Shown: positions 52,566 to 61,632, counted from the first letter of the stretch. The stretch: 64,000 bases of DNA from Micromonospora violae (GCF_004217135.1 NZ_SHKK01000001.1:1426001-1490000); one strand, 5' to 3'. Notes: generated from the letters alone by a model not told the origin. Translations and numbers: made by a program.

Positions 52566-52913
52566 ATGCGCAGAGCTGTTCATCGGACCGCCGCAGGTCT
52601 CGCCGCCGCACTGATCACCACGTTGACCGTGACGCTGCCGCCGTCGGCCGCAGCCGCTGGCGAGCCGGTCCAGAGCCCCGACCAGGGCCTGGTCTTCTAC
52701 TCCAGCTACCCCACAGAAGTGGTCGGCAGGCAGGCCACGCCCGACGGCGTCTGCCGTCCGATCCCGACCGGGGCGACCTGGGTGCTCCCCTGGAGCGGTG
52801 GCTTCCGCAACGTCCCCGGCTACCGGACCCCCGACTGCAGTGGTCCGGGATCCGAGCTCAACAACTTCCACAGCTGGCCCGAGGGTCGCTACCTCAGCTA
52901 CCGAGCCGGTTGA
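52566..52913 (+). CDS. Small secreted cysteine-containing protein
   Basis: This 115-aa protein starts at ATG 52566, after GGGAGGAC. The signal peptide covers about 1-31 (AAGLAAALITTLTVTLPPSAAAA). The mature part of about 84 residues has two cysteines (GVCRPI, PDCSGPG), aromatic and glycine-rich stretches (SSYPTEVVG, GATWVLPWSGGFRNVPGY). It resembles peptidase-inhibitor- or beta/gamma-crystallin-like small secreted proteins, but no family is certain. Confidence 0.7.
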   Translation: MRRAVHRTAAGLAAALITTLTVTLPPSAAAAGEPVQSPDQGLVFYSSYPTEVVGRQATPDGVCRPIPTGATWVLPWSGGFRNVPGYRTPDCSGPGSELNNFHSWPEGRYLSYRAG

Positions 52914-53068
52914 CGGGTCGTCCGCCCGCACCATCCGTTATGTGACGACCCCTGCTGTCGGCGCTCACCTTCCGGTGTGGCTGACGGTCACTACGATGCG
53001 AGTGTCGGGTTTGGATGCTGGTGCTCCGGTGGGGCAATCGGATCACCACGGCATCGCGGGGGGCGACA

Positions 53069-53443
53069 GTGGCCGACCGGGGAAGCGGGGGCGACGACAG
53101 GCGTGCGCGCGCGACGACACCGCAGCGCCGCACCACCGTCGGGGTGGCCGTCACGCTCGGGCTGTTGGCGGTTCCGCTACTGCCGATCATGTGCCTGTCG
53201 GGCCTGGCAATTCTCTTGGCGCTGGTTCCGTCCGAGCCTTGCCGACCGCCATTCGTGGATGACCCGTCGGAATGCGGGCCCAATCCGCTGCAGTTGCTCC
53301 CGGCCGCGTTGCTGGCGGTCGCCTACGGCGCGGCGGCCATTGTCCTGGCCCTGCGAGGCAGCCTGCCGCCCTGGGCGCGCATCGGTGCCCTGTGTGTGGT
53401 GCCGGTGGCTGCCATTCCCCTCGTCTGGGTGATGTTCTTCTAA
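53069..53443 (+). CDS. Small membrane protein (124 aa)
   Basis: GTG 53069 is preferred, after GGGGGG; ATG 53015 would add 18 residues. A basic N-terminus is followed by three hydrophobic segments (about 25-50, 75-95, 102-122), with a short loop of CRPPFVDDPSECGPNP containing two cysteines between the first and second. No family is recognised. It lies between two genes for secreted proteins. Confidence 0.6.
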   Translation: MADRGSGGDDRRARATTPQRRTTVGVAVTLGLLAVPLLPIMCLSGLAILLALVPSEPCRPPFVDDPSECGPNPLQLLPAALLAVAYGAAAIVLALRGSLPPWARIGALCVVPVAAIPLVWVMFF

Positions 53444-53573
53444 CCGTCCTGATCCGGGTTCGGGCGCCGACAGCGACGGGTGCGGTAGCCCTCGGAGCCA
53501 GCGTGCCGTCGGCCGCACCTCGCTCGGCCACCCGCCTCACCCGGCGGATGGCCAAGCTGATCCGCGGCTCCGA

Positions 53574-54137
53574 TCACCACTGGTGGGCGACGTCGAGCAC
53601 CACCCGGCTGTGGGTGCCGGGGCCGGCGAGCACGAGCACGCGGAACGGCAACCGCGCCCGTACGCCGACGGCGAAGGTGCTGTAACCCTCGAAGCTGCCG
53701 CCGAAGACGACGTCGCGCAGCGTCGGGTAGCGCAGCAGGTTGGTCACGTGCTCGCCGACCGCGTAGGGCACGGTGCCCAGGTGCTCGTCGTCGTACGCCG
53801 GGGCCCGCAGCGAGACCCGCAGCAGCGCGCCCCCGGCGGTGTACGGCGACAGCGCCAGCCCCTCGCCCTCGGTCCACGTCTCGCCGTAGCCGATCGCGTA
53901 GCCGTCGACCGGGCCGGCGAACTCGAACACCACCCGGTCGTAGCAGTCGTGCCGGCCGGTGCGGACGTCGACCAGTGGGGCGTCGCTCAACGCGCCGGCC
54001 GACTTCTCGGTGCTGCCCCAGGTGATCCCGCAGTACGCCGCCGCGCTCGTGCCGCCCGCCGCGGTGCTGCTGCCGGCGCTGGCGACCAGCCCGGCGAGGA
54101 CGACCGCCAACGCGGTCAGTGCGCTCCTGATCCTCAT
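53574..54137 (-). CDS. Secreted AMIN-like domain protein
   Basis: This 187-aa protein starts at ATG 54137. The signal peptide covers about 1-27. AAYCGITWGSTEKSAGALSDAPLVDVRTGRHDCYDRVVFEFAG is the AMIN-like beta-sandwich pattern, with a likely disulfide between its two cysteines. Such domains bind cell-wall glycans or act as secreted modules. It is divergent from the snapalysin-trypsin gene, with 241 bases between them. Confidence 0.75.
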   Translation of the reverse strand: MRIRSALTALAVVLAGLVASAGSSTAAGGTSAAAYCGITWGSTEKSAGALSDAPLVDVRTGRHDCYDRVVFEFAGPVDGYAIGYGETWTEGEGLALSPYTAGGALLRVSLRAPAYDDEHLGTVPYAVGEHVTNLLRYPTLRDVVFGGSFEGYSTFAVGVRARLPFRVLVLAGPGTHSRVVLDVAHQW

Positions 54138-54378
54138 TGTGGTTTCTCCGTTCGGTGTCGGGGTGGGTGTCACGGCGGCGCTGCCGGTGACCCTCCGCCA
54201 TCACCGTCGTCCTGCCCCGGCACAGGCGCTTCGCTGCGGCGTAACCGCTGGGTAACAGCCGTTGACCTGGCGGTATGACTCTTCCGCTATGCCGGACATC
54301 GACAGTCGTCGCTTTAGCATTCACGTACTTCGATGACCGGTGGCCGATGGTCGCCGGACGACCGCAGGGGAGTGCGTG

Positions 54379-55560
54379 ATGCTTCGACGACAACTGAGAC
54401 GGGCGGCGCTGGCCATGCTGGCGGCGATCCTGGCGGCGGCCGGAACGCAACTCGCCACCGGCGCGCCGGCCGCCGCCGTACGGACCGTCTACTACGACGC
54501 GAGCCGGACCGGCGAGTTCCGCACCAATGTCGACCAGGCGGCGCAGATCTGGAACAGCCGGGTCAGCACCGTCCGACTCCAGCCCGGCACCCCGGCGAGC
54601 ATCACCATCTACGTCGACGACGGCTGGCCCCGCGCGCAGCCGACCGGACTCGGCTCGGGCCGGATCTGGATGGGCCGCCAGGCCGTCAACCAGGGCTACG
54701 ACCGCAACCGCATCGCCGCCCACGAACTCGGGCATATCCTCGGTCTGCCGGACCGGCGCACCGGGCTCTGCTCCGACCTCATGTCCGGCAGCAGCGCCCC
54801 CGTCTCGTGCCGCAACGCGAACCCCAGCGCGACCGAGGCGAACCGGGTGAACTCGCTGTTCGCCGGCACCCTCGCGGCGCCGGTCAGCACGACGTACACC
54901 TGGAGCGGCACCTCGGACATCGGCCCGACGGTGGTCGGCGGCCGGCCGGCCACGGAAAACTACCCCTTCATGGTGTACGTGTCCGGCTGCACCGGCACGC
55001 TGATCAAGGGCAACTGGGCGGTCACCGCCAAGCACTGTTCGACGCCGTCCTCGGTGCGGGTGGGCAGCATCAACCGCTCCAGCGGCGGCAGCGTGGTGCG
55101 GGTGACCCGTGCGGTCAACCACCCGAGCGTCGACGTCAAGCTGCTGCAACTGGCCAGCTCGGTCACGTACGCGCCGGCTCCGATCCCGAGCACCTCCGGC
55201 GCGGTCGGCACCGCCACCCGGATCATCGGCTGGGGCCAGACCTGCGCCCCCCGGGGCTGTGGGTCGGCGCCGACCGTGGCCAACGAACTGGACACGTCCA
55301 TCGTGGCCGACAGCCGCTGCTCCGGCATCAACGGCCCGTACGAGATCTGCACCAACAACACCAACGGCAACTCCGGTGCCTGCTACGGCGACTCGGGCGG
55401 GCCGCAGGTGCGCCGGGTCAACGGAGTGTGGAACCTGATCGGCGCGACGAGTCGGGCCGGCAACAACAACTCCACCTGCGCCACCGGCCCGTCCATCTAC
55501 GTCGACCTGCCGTCGATCCGATCGTGGATCTCCACTCAGGTCGGTGGTTTGCCCGTCTGA
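54379..55560 (+). CDS. Secreted snapalysin-trypsin double protease
   Basis: This 393-aa protein starts at ATG 54379, after GGGGAG; the frame begins earlier at 54340. The signal peptide covers about 1-32. Residues about 35-165 are a snapalysin (M7) zinc protease: HELGHILGLPD zinc helix, YYDASRTGEFRTNVDQAAQIWN start. Residues about 180-393 are a trypsin-like serine protease: VVGGRPATENYPFMVYVSG start, TAKHCS (His), VDVKLLQL (Asp), GACYGDSGGPQV (Ser). Both active sites look intact. One polypeptide with two unrelated protease domains is unusual. The trypsin start VVGG could be released by cleavage. Confidence 0.9.
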   Translation: MLRRQLRRAALAMLAAILAAAGTQLATGAPAAAVRTVYYDASRTGEFRTNVDQAAQIWNSRVSTVRLQPGTPASITIYVDDGWPRAQPTGLGSGRIWMGRQAVNQGYDRNRIAAHELGHILGLPDRRTGLCSDLMSGSSAPVSCRNANPSATEANRVNSLFAGTLAAPVSTTYTWSGTSDIGPTVVGGRPATENYPFMVYVSGCTGTLIKGNWAVTAKHCSTPSSVRVGSINRSSGGSVVRVTRAVNHPSVDVKLLQLASSVTYAPAPIPSTSGAVGTATRIIGWGQTCAPRGCGSAPTVANELDTSIVADSRCSGINGPYEICTNNTNGNSGACYGDSGGPQVRRVNGVWNLIGATSRAGNNNSTCATGPSIYVDLPSIRSWISTQVGGLPV

Positions 55561-55684
55561 CCAGCTGGAGCACCGTGGGCGAGGGCGCGCGACGGACGCG
55601 CTCCCGCCCCGGTGTGCCGGTGTCACCACGCGATCCCACGATGCGATACGGTGCGTGGCATATCGGCATACCGGAGGTAACTTC

Positions 55685-56395
55685 ATGCCTACCGTCGTCG
55701 TCCTCGCGTTGACCCTCGCCCTCGCGCCGGCGCCATCCCCGTCGACCACCCCCAACCTGCTCGGCGACATCATCGGTGGCGTCGGCCAGATCGTCGACGA
55801 CCTGCTCGGTGGCGACGCGCCCAGTGCCGATCCGACGCCGAACGCCACGCCGACGACGCCGAGCGTCGCCCCGACCGGCGTGCCCACCTCGAGTCAGCCG
55901 CCGGCAGCCGACCAGCCCAGCCCGGTGACGTCCATCGCGATCCCGGTGCCCGCCGGCTCGGCCGGTGCTGTCCCGGCACCCGCCGACCCCGTTCGCCGCA
56001 CCACCGGCGAGGACGCCGGCGCCCGTGAGGCCGCCGTGCCTCGGCGCGACGGCGAGACCCCCGAGCCGAGCGTCCTGCCGGCGCTCGCCAACCCCACCGG
56101 CGGCGCCTGGCCACCCGCGTCGTACCTGTTGGTCGTGGGGCTTCTCGCGTTGCTGGCAGTGCTGCTCCTGCGCCGCCGGGCCCCCGCCGCCGCACTCGCA
56201 CCGCGCCCCGGTCCCGGGCCGGATTCCGCGCCGCGCCCCGGTCCGGTGCTGGACTCCGCGCCGGCGCCGGCGCCGGACCCGGACCTCGGCCCGGTGCCGG
56301 ACAACGTCAGCCAGTTGCCGACCAGCCTCAACGTCATCTACGAGATGGGCCGGCTGGACGAGCGACTCGAACAGGAGCGCCGCCGGCGTACCTGA
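55685..56395 (+). CDS. Membrane-anchored Pro/Thr-rich protein
   Basis: This 236-aa protein starts at ATG 55685, after CCGGAGGTAA. A short hydrophobic N-terminus (VVVLALTLALAPAPS) acts as signal or anchor. A long P/T/S/A-rich region follows, with one clear membrane segment (SYLLVVGLLALLAVLLLRRR) at about 157-176, then a P-rich tail and a charged helix (TSLNVIYEMGRLDERLEQERRRR). It resembles wall-spanning stalk proteins. Function is unknown. Confidence 0.65.
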   Translation: MPTVVVLALTLALAPAPSPSTTPNLLGDIIGGVGQIVDDLLGGDAPSADPTPNATPTTPSVAPTGVPTSSQPPAADQPSPVTSIAIPVPAGSAGAVPAPADPVRRTTGEDAGAREAAVPRRDGETPEPSVLPALANPTGGAWPPASYLLVVGLLALLAVLLLRRRAPAAALAPRPGPGPDSAPRPGPVLDSAPAPAPDPDLGPVPDNVSQLPTSLNVIYEMGRLDERLEQERRRRT

Positions 56396-56413
56396 ATCGC
56401 CCCGCCGTCGGTC

Positions 56414-57244
56414 TCAGCGCGCCGGGTGGGCGCCCTCACGCCGGGGGATCTCGTCGTCGTACGCCCCGACGGGCCCGCTGTAGCGGGTCTTGCCCAACGG
56501 GTACGGCCAGGCGTTCGCGGTGCAGCCGTGCAGGCCCAGCGTCTGCTGCTGCATCACCGGCGCCGGCCGGCCCCGCCCGGGGCACCGCTCGTGGCCGTAC
56601 CCGAGCTTGTGCCCCACCTCGTGGTTGACCATGTACTCCCGGTAGGTCTCCAGGCTCGCGCCGTAACCCGGCACCCCCTTGACCCAGCGCGCCACGTTGA
56701 GCACCACGCGGGCACCGTTGCGGCAGGAGGTGTAGGCGTCCGGTACGTCCTGGCAGAGGGTGTCGCGGGTGCCGGGAGTCGCCAGGTAGATGGTGAAGTC
56801 GGTCCGTTCGCCGGCACCGACCCGACGCAGTCGCCACGCCCCGCCCGCCGTCCACCCGCGTGGGTCGTTCAGGGTCGTGGTGATCGCCGTGGCGATGTCA
56901 GCCGCCGGCAAGCCCCGAATGTCGCGCTCCACGGCGACCCGGTAGCGCAACAACCGACCGCTCGTCGCGCGTGCGGGCGTTGACTCGCCCGGCGCCAGCG
57001 ACCAGCGGTTACCGCCGGTGGCGGGGTAGCTGACCGGGGTGACGGGCGCGGAGGTGGGAAGGACCTCGGCGGCGTCGGTCGGCCGGCTGGTGGGTGACGC
57101 CGGTCCGCTGGGCGGCGGCGCGGCGGCGACCGGTGCGGCGGCGACCGGTTCGGCGGCCGGCAGGCCGCACCCGGTGAGCAACGCCACCACCAGCAGCGAC
57201 GCCATCGAGGCCGGACCCCAGCGGTGGGTAACCTTCAGCGGCAT
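56414..57244 (-). CDS. DUF3152 zinc metalloprotease-like lipoprotein
   Basis: This 276-aa protein starts at ATG 57244. The lipoprotein signal ends L-L-T-G-C, with a P/A/T linker to about 85. The DUF3152 domain follows: RYRVAVERDIRGLPAADIA, VNHEVGHKLGYGHERCPG with an H-E-x-x-H zinc motif, and MQQQTLGLHGCTANAWPYP. It should be a secreted zinc protease attached to the membrane. Its promoter (AGACGGG-N15-GTTGA at 57287-57313) is the mirror of that of the sigma gene. Confidence 0.88.
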   Translation of the reverse strand: MPLKVTHRWGPASMASLLVVALLTGCGLPAAEPVAAAPVAAAPPPSGPASPTSRPTDAAEVLPTSAPVTPVSYPATGGNRWSLAPGESTPARATSGRLLRYRVAVERDIRGLPAADIATAITTTLNDPRGWTAGGAWRLRRVGAGERTDFTIYLATPGTRDTLCQDVPDAYTSCRNGARVVLNVARWVKGVPGYGASLETYREYMVNHEVGHKLGYGHERCPGRGRPAPVMQQQTLGLHGCTANAWPYPLGKTRYSGPVGAYDDEIPRREGAHPAR

Positions 57245-57286
57245 GTCTCTCCCCTCGGGCGTCGCTTGGCGGCGGCGCGGAGGAGA

Positions 57287-57313
57287 AGACGGGTGATCGT
57301 GGCGAAAAGTTGA
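57287..57313 (-). promoter_or_regulatory. ECF-type promoter of DUF3152 gene
   Basis: On the minus strand: TCAAC, 15 bases, CCCGTCT. The spacing and boxes match those of the sigma gene promoter at 57327. The box ends about 43 bases from the ATG at 57244. Confidence 0.6.
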
Positions 57314-57326
57314 TGTGACCCAGGGC

Positions 57327-57353
57327 TCAACCTTTTCCCGGCCTCGCCCGTCT
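57327..57353 (+). promoter_or_regulatory. ECF-type promoter of SigE-family gene
   Basis: TCAAC (57327-57331), 15 bases, CCCGTCT (57347-57353). Transcription would start near 57360, so the GTG at 57362 would be almost leaderless. Identical in boxes and spacing to the divergent promoter at 57287. Confidence 0.6.
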
Positions 57354-57361
57354 CTAGCTCT

Positions 57362-57883
57362 GTGGCACGGGGAGGGTTCGCGGTGGCGCGGGGGGACGCG
57401 GATTTCGTCGAGTTCGCGCGGGCGGCGTCCGCGCGACTGGTGCACGCCGCGTTCCTGATGACCGGCGACCACCACCAGGCTGAGGACGCCGCGCAGACCG
57501 CCCTGGTCCGCACCTACGCGTCGTGGTCGCGGATCCACGACGACGACGCCTACGGGTACGCCCGCCGCACGCTGGTCAACCATCTGGTCGACGGGTGGCG
57601 ACGGCCGATGCGGGAGTACCCGACCGACGAGGTGCCGGAGCAGCGGCGTGGCGACATGGCTGACGACGTGGCCACCCGGCGCTGGTTGATCACCATCCTC
57701 GGTGCGCTCAGCCCTCGGGAGCGCGCCATCGTCGTCCTGCGCTACTACTTCGACCTGCCGGAGGCGCAGGTGGCCAGGGAACTCTCGGTATCCGTCGGCA
57801 CGGTCAAGAGCACCAGCTCGCGGGCTCTGGAGAAGTTGCGCCGCGCCGCGCCGCGCCCGGCCGATGAGGAGGCGCGCCGATGA
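57362..57883 (+). CDS. SigE-family RNA polymerase sigma factor
   Basis: This 173-aa protein starts at GTG 57362. Region 2 (FVEFARAASARLVHAAFLMTGDHHQAEDAAQTALVRTYASWSRI) and region 4 (LGALSPRERAIVVLRYYFDLPEAQVARELSVSVGTVKSTSSRALEKLR) are those of the SigE family (about 170 aa) common in actinomycetes. It should bind core polymerase and select ECF-type promoters. It overlaps the next gene by four bases (ATGA). The divergent promoter pair suggests it controls itself and the secreted protease. Confidence 0.94.
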   Translation: MARGGFAVARGDADFVEFARAASARLVHAAFLMTGDHHQAEDAAQTALVRTYASWSRIHDDDAYGYARRTLVNHLVDGWRRPMREYPTDEVPEQRRGDMADDVATRRWLITILGALSPRERAIVVLRYYFDLPEAQVARELSVSVGTVKSTSSRALEKLRRAAPRPADEEARR

Positions 57884-58641
57884 GCGAGTTGGAACGGCTC
57901 CGCCAGGCCATGCGGGCGACCGAGCGTCCCGACGTCGTCCTCGACCTGGCCACCGTGCTGCGCGAGGGACGTCGGTTGCGGACCCGCCGGCGCGTCGCCG
58001 GCGGCGCGGCGGCGACCCTCGCCACCGGCCTGGCCTCCGTGGTCGTCGTGGTGGTGGTCGGCGCGTCCGGGCCGGGCGGTTCGACGCCGACCGAGCGCCC
58101 ATCACCGGGCGCCGTCGCCGCGCCGTCGGCCGGCGTGTCGCCGACGGGGGAGAGGTCGCGGGGCCCCACGGCAGCGCCGACGAGGGCCAGCGACGAGCCG
58201 CCGCCGAAGCCGCTGGGCCGGATCGTGGACAGCGGGGTGCGGCACGGGGCGGAGCGGCGGGTCTACTACCTCGTCCCGGTGTCGGTGCCCGGCGAACCCA
58301 AGGTGACCATTGGTCTGGCCGCCGGTCGCCAAGCTCCGGACGGCTCGTTGACCACGGACATCCTGGTCAACGACGTCGACGGCAGCGACCGCCGTGCCGG
58401 GTTCCACCAGATCGGCTACGACGAGCGCTCGGGCGGCACGCCGGTGCCCACCTTCGGCTACTTCGTCGGCCCGGCCCAGCGGATCGTCGGCACCGTCGAC
58501 GGCCGGCAGGTCAACGCCCGGCTGGCGCCATGGAACCTCGACAAGCACGTGGTGATCTTCTGGTTCGACCCGGCGCAGCTCACCCCGGGGCGGCCGTTGG
58601 ACGGCATCGTCGCCCACGACGGCAGCGGCCGCCGACTCTGA
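57880..58641 (+). CDS. Membrane protein co-encoded with SigE-family factor
   Basis: This 253-aa protein starts at ATG 57880 inside the stop of the sigma gene. The N-terminal about 40 residues are cytosolic (SELERLRQAMRATERPDVVLDLATVLREGRRLRTRRR). One membrane segment covers about 42-66 (GGAAATLATGLASVVVVVVVG). A P/S/T-rich linker and an external domain of about 155 residues follow. The one-helix layout and coupling suggest an anti-sigma-like or signal-input role, but no zinc ZAS motif is seen, so this is inference. Confidence 0.7.
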   Translation: MSELERLRQAMRATERPDVVLDLATVLREGRRLRTRRRVAGGAAATLATGLASVVVVVVVGASGPGGSTPTERPSPGAVAAPSAGVSPTGERSRGPTAAPTRASDEPPPKPLGRIVDSGVRHGAERRVYYLVPVSVPGEPKVTIGLAAGRQAPDGSLTTDILVNDVDGSDRRAGFHQIGYDERSGGTPVPTFGYFVGPAQRIVGTVDGRQVNARLAPWNLDKHVVIFWFDPAQLTPGRPLDGIVAHDGSGRRL

Positions 58642-58655
58642 CGCGCCGCCGGCGC

Positions 58656-61430
58656 TCAGCCCAGCCGGCGCTCGATGGTCACCGTCGTCCCCTCGGCGGT
58701 GGAGACCAGCCGCACGTCGCCGTAGGCGTTCATCAGCAGCGCGCCGCGTCCCCGGTCCATCGCCGGCCGGCGGTCGCGCCAGGTGCCGAAGTCCCGTACC
58801 GAGATCCGGATCAGGTCGCCACCCACCTGGACGCGCACCCGGACCTCCGGACGGCTGGGCCGTTGCGCGTGTTCGACGGCGTTGTTCACGGCCTCGGAGG
58901 CGGCGAGCAGAAGGTCTTCCAGCACGTCCGGATCGACGTTCAGCTCGCCCAGTGCGCCCCGGACGTCGCGGCGCATCGCGGAGGCCGAGGTGGGTGCGGA
59001 CGGGTACGTCCACCCGACATCCAGGAGGTCGCCCAGCCCGTCGGGGTCGGCCGGCGCCGCGACCACTGTCGTGTCGCGCACGGGTTCGACCGCCGGGGCC
59101 GACCCGACGGGGCCGAGCGGGGTGGGTGGCGCCGACGGCCCCGCAGCGGCGACCGTCGCCGGGTCGCCGCCGTCCGCCACCGCAGGGGTGCGCTCGCGGG
59201 CGCGACGGATGCTGGCCCGGATCCGGGCGATCAGTTCGGTCGCGGCGAACGGCTTCACCAGGTAGTCGTCGGCGCCCAGGCTCAGGCCCTCCACGCTGGC
59301 CTCCCCGCCGGCGCGGGCGGAGAGCACCAGCACCGGCAGCGCCCTGGTGGCCGGGTCCGCGCGGAGCCGGCGTACCAGCTCGAAGCCGTCCAGCACCGGC
59401 ATCATCACGTCGGTCAGGACCAGGTCCGGCAGGTCGCGGTGTATCTCGTCGAGGGCCTGCCGCCCGTCGGTGACGGCCCGCACCCGCCAGCCCTGCCCGG
59501 CGAGCAGCCGGGTGAGGTACGCCCGCATGTCGGCGTTGTCGTCGGCGAGCAGGATCCGTGCCCCGGCCAGCTCGTCCGTGGCCGGCCCGAACGCGGGGTC
59601 GGGCTCGGTCAGTGCCTCGCCTGGTTCGGTGAGCCAGCCCAACGCCTCCTCGACGGCGGCGCGGGCCGCGTCGCCCCGCCCGTCCACCGCCGGTCCGGTG
59701 GCCGCCGCGCGGCGCGCGGCCGACCAGGGCAGCGTCACGGTGAACCTGCTGCCGACGCCCACCTGGCTGGTTGCGTGAACGTCGCCGCCCTCCAGCCGCG
59801 CCAGCTCGTGCACCAGGGCCAGGCCGATGCCCGTGCCCTCGTGACTGCGCGAGCGGGCGCCCCGCACCCGGTGGAAGCGTTCGAAGAGTTTCGGCAGGTC
59901 CCGTTCCGCGATGCCGATGCCGGTGTCCGCGACGGTGAGGCGTACCTCTTCGTCGTCGGCGTCGAGGGTGACCCGGATGCGGCCGATGAACGTGTACTTC
60001 AGGGCGTTGGAGAGCAGGTTCGTGACGATGCGTTCCCAGTTGACCGGGTCGACCGCAACCGGCCGGGGCAGCGGTGGGCAGCTCACTTCAAGCGTCAGTC
60101 CGGCCCGCTCGACGGCGGCCCGGAACACCCCGGCGAGCTCGGCGGTCAGCGCGGCCAGGTCGACCACCCGGGCGTCGCTGCGCGCGCGGCCGGCCTCCAG
60201 GCTGGAGAAGGTGAGCAGGCTGTTGACCAGCGTGAGTAGTCGGGTGGCGTTACGCCAGCTGGTCTCCACCCGCTCCCGCTGCACCGCCGCGAGCGGGGCG
60301 GTGGCGTCGGTGAGGGCGTCGGTCAGCGGGCCGAGGATGAGGGTCAGCGGGGTACGGAACTCGTGGCTGACGTTGGCGAAGAAGTCGGTCTTGACCCGGT
60401 CGAGTTCCGCCATCGCCTCGACCCGACGCCGCTCCTCCTCGTACTCCTGGGCGTTGCGCAGCGCCACGGAGATCTGCTGGGCGAGGAGCTGGTGGAAGCT
60501 GCGGTACGCCTCGTCGAGCCCTCGGCTGGGGCTGACCCCGACGAGCAGGACGCCGAGTGGTTGGGTCTCGTCGCCGGAGGGCAGCGGCAGCGCCAGCGCG
60601 GTGCGGACCGGCTCGTTCCACGGGCCGGCGGGAAGCGGCAGCCGGTCGGCGACGTCGCTCACCTGGGTCGCCCGGCCCTCGGCGGCCGCCGCCAGCCCCC
60701 AGGCGGACGCGGCCGGGCCCGGGTCGGTCAGCTCGACGGTGTCCGGCAGGGCGTCGGCGTGCCCCTGGTCGCCGCCGGTGCAGGCGACCCGTCGCAGCGT
60801 CGTGCCGTCGCGCAGGTAGACGGCGGCGAACGGCACGTCCAGCGGATGGCCGTCGATCACGTCGATCAGTCGAGCGCCGGTGGCGTCCACGTCGACGGTG
60901 CGTCCGTCGCCGAGCACGGACAGGTCGCGCAGGAGGCGGAGCCGGCGTTCGCCGACCACCTGCTGGGTGACCTCGCTGCACACGGTGAGCACGCCGACGG
61001 TGCGGCCGTCGTCGTCGCGGGCCGGGGCGTGCGAGACGCTGAAGTACGCCTCCTCGCGGTAGCCGGCCCGCTCCAGCAGCAGTTGCAGCGCGGGGACCCA
61101 GCTGGCCACCCCGGTCGCCATGGCCTTCTCGACCAGCGGGGCGAGCACGTCCCAGCCCTCGGCCAGGGTCACCCGCACGTCGCCGCCGAGCGCGGCGGGG
61201 TGCTTGTCGCCGATCAGGGCGGAGTACGCGTCGTTGTAGAGCTGGGAGTAGTTCGCGCCCCAGAGCAGCAGCATGGGGTACCGGGAGGAGAGCACCAACC
61301 GGACGGCGGCGCGCAGGCTCTCCGGCCATTCGCTGACCGGGCCGAGCGGGCTGTCGGCCCAGTTGAGCTCGGCCATCAACCGCCCGGCGTCGCCGCCGTC
61401 GAGGAACAGGTCGGTGCTGGGTCGTGTCAC
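58656..61430 (-). CDS. Hybrid sensor kinase with receiver and RsbW-type ATPase
   Basis: This roughly 924-aa protein starts at GTG 61430; a longer frame is non-coding. In order: a PAS-like region (about 1-160, ending in PAC-like GRTVGVLTVCSEVTQQV), a GAF-like region (about 165-340), HisKA (FFANVSHEFRTPLTLILG, about 370-430), ATPase (NLLSNALKY, DTGIGI, GTGIGLALVHELARLEGG, about 470-590), a receiver (ILLADDNADMRAYL, DLVLTDVMMPVLDG, SARAGGEASVEGLSLGADDYLVKPF, about 640-760) and a C-terminal RsbW/HATPase_c_2 domain (LLAASEAVNNAVEHA, DRGRGALLMNAYGDV, about 800-924). No membrane segment is visible, so it is cytosolic. The last domain suggests sigma/anti-sigma partner switching. Confidence 0.9.
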   Translation of the reverse strand: MTRPSTDLFLDGGDAGRLMAELNWADSPLGPVSEWPESLRAAVRLVLSSRYPMLLLWGANYSQLYNDAYSALIGDKHPAALGGDVRVTLAEGWDVLAPLVEKAMATGVASWVPALQLLLERAGYREEAYFSVSHAPARDDDGRTVGVLTVCSEVTQQVVGERRLRLLRDLSVLGDGRTVDVDATGARLIDVIDGHPLDVPFAAVYLRDGTTLRRVACTGGDQGHADALPDTVELTDPGPAASAWGLAAAAEGRATQVSDVADRLPLPAGPWNEPVRTALALPLPSGDETQPLGVLLVGVSPSRGLDEAYRSFHQLLAQQISVALRNAQEYEEERRRVEAMAELDRVKTDFFANVSHEFRTPLTLILGPLTDALTDATAPLAAVQRERVETSWRNATRLLTLVNSLLTFSSLEAGRARSDARVVDLAALTAELAGVFRAAVERAGLTLEVSCPPLPRPVAVDPVNWERIVTNLLSNALKYTFIGRIRVTLDADDEEVRLTVADTGIGIAERDLPKLFERFHRVRGARSRSHEGTGIGLALVHELARLEGGDVHATSQVGVGSRFTVTLPWSAARRAAATGPAVDGRGDAARAAVEEALGWLTEPGEALTEPDPAFGPATDELAGARILLADDNADMRAYLTRLLAGQGWRVRAVTDGRQALDEIHRDLPDLVLTDVMMPVLDGFELVRRLRADPATRALPVLVLSARAGGEASVEGLSLGADDYLVKPFAATELIARIRASIRRARERTPAVADGGDPATVAAAGPSAPPTPLGPVGSAPAVEPVRDTTVVAAPADPDGLGDLLDVGWTYPSAPTSASAMRRDVRGALGELNVDPDVLEDLLLAASEAVNNAVEHAQRPSRPEVRVRVQVGGDLIRISVRDFGTWRDRRPAMDRGRGALLMNAYGDVRLVSTAEGTTVTIERRLG

Positions 61431-61632
61431 GCTCGATCCGACCCCATCGCCAGCCCCCGTTCCGGGCCTGATGACCCCTGCCGCGTTACCTACCCATCCT
61501 GGCACCTCTACTTACCTGTGCCGACGCCGGTACCCACCGTCGAACCGGCGGCCGTTCAGGACGAACGACCGATGCTCAAGAAATAGATATCTGTAATTGT
61601 CTCGGGTATCTCTCCAACCCCGAGGAGCCCCC

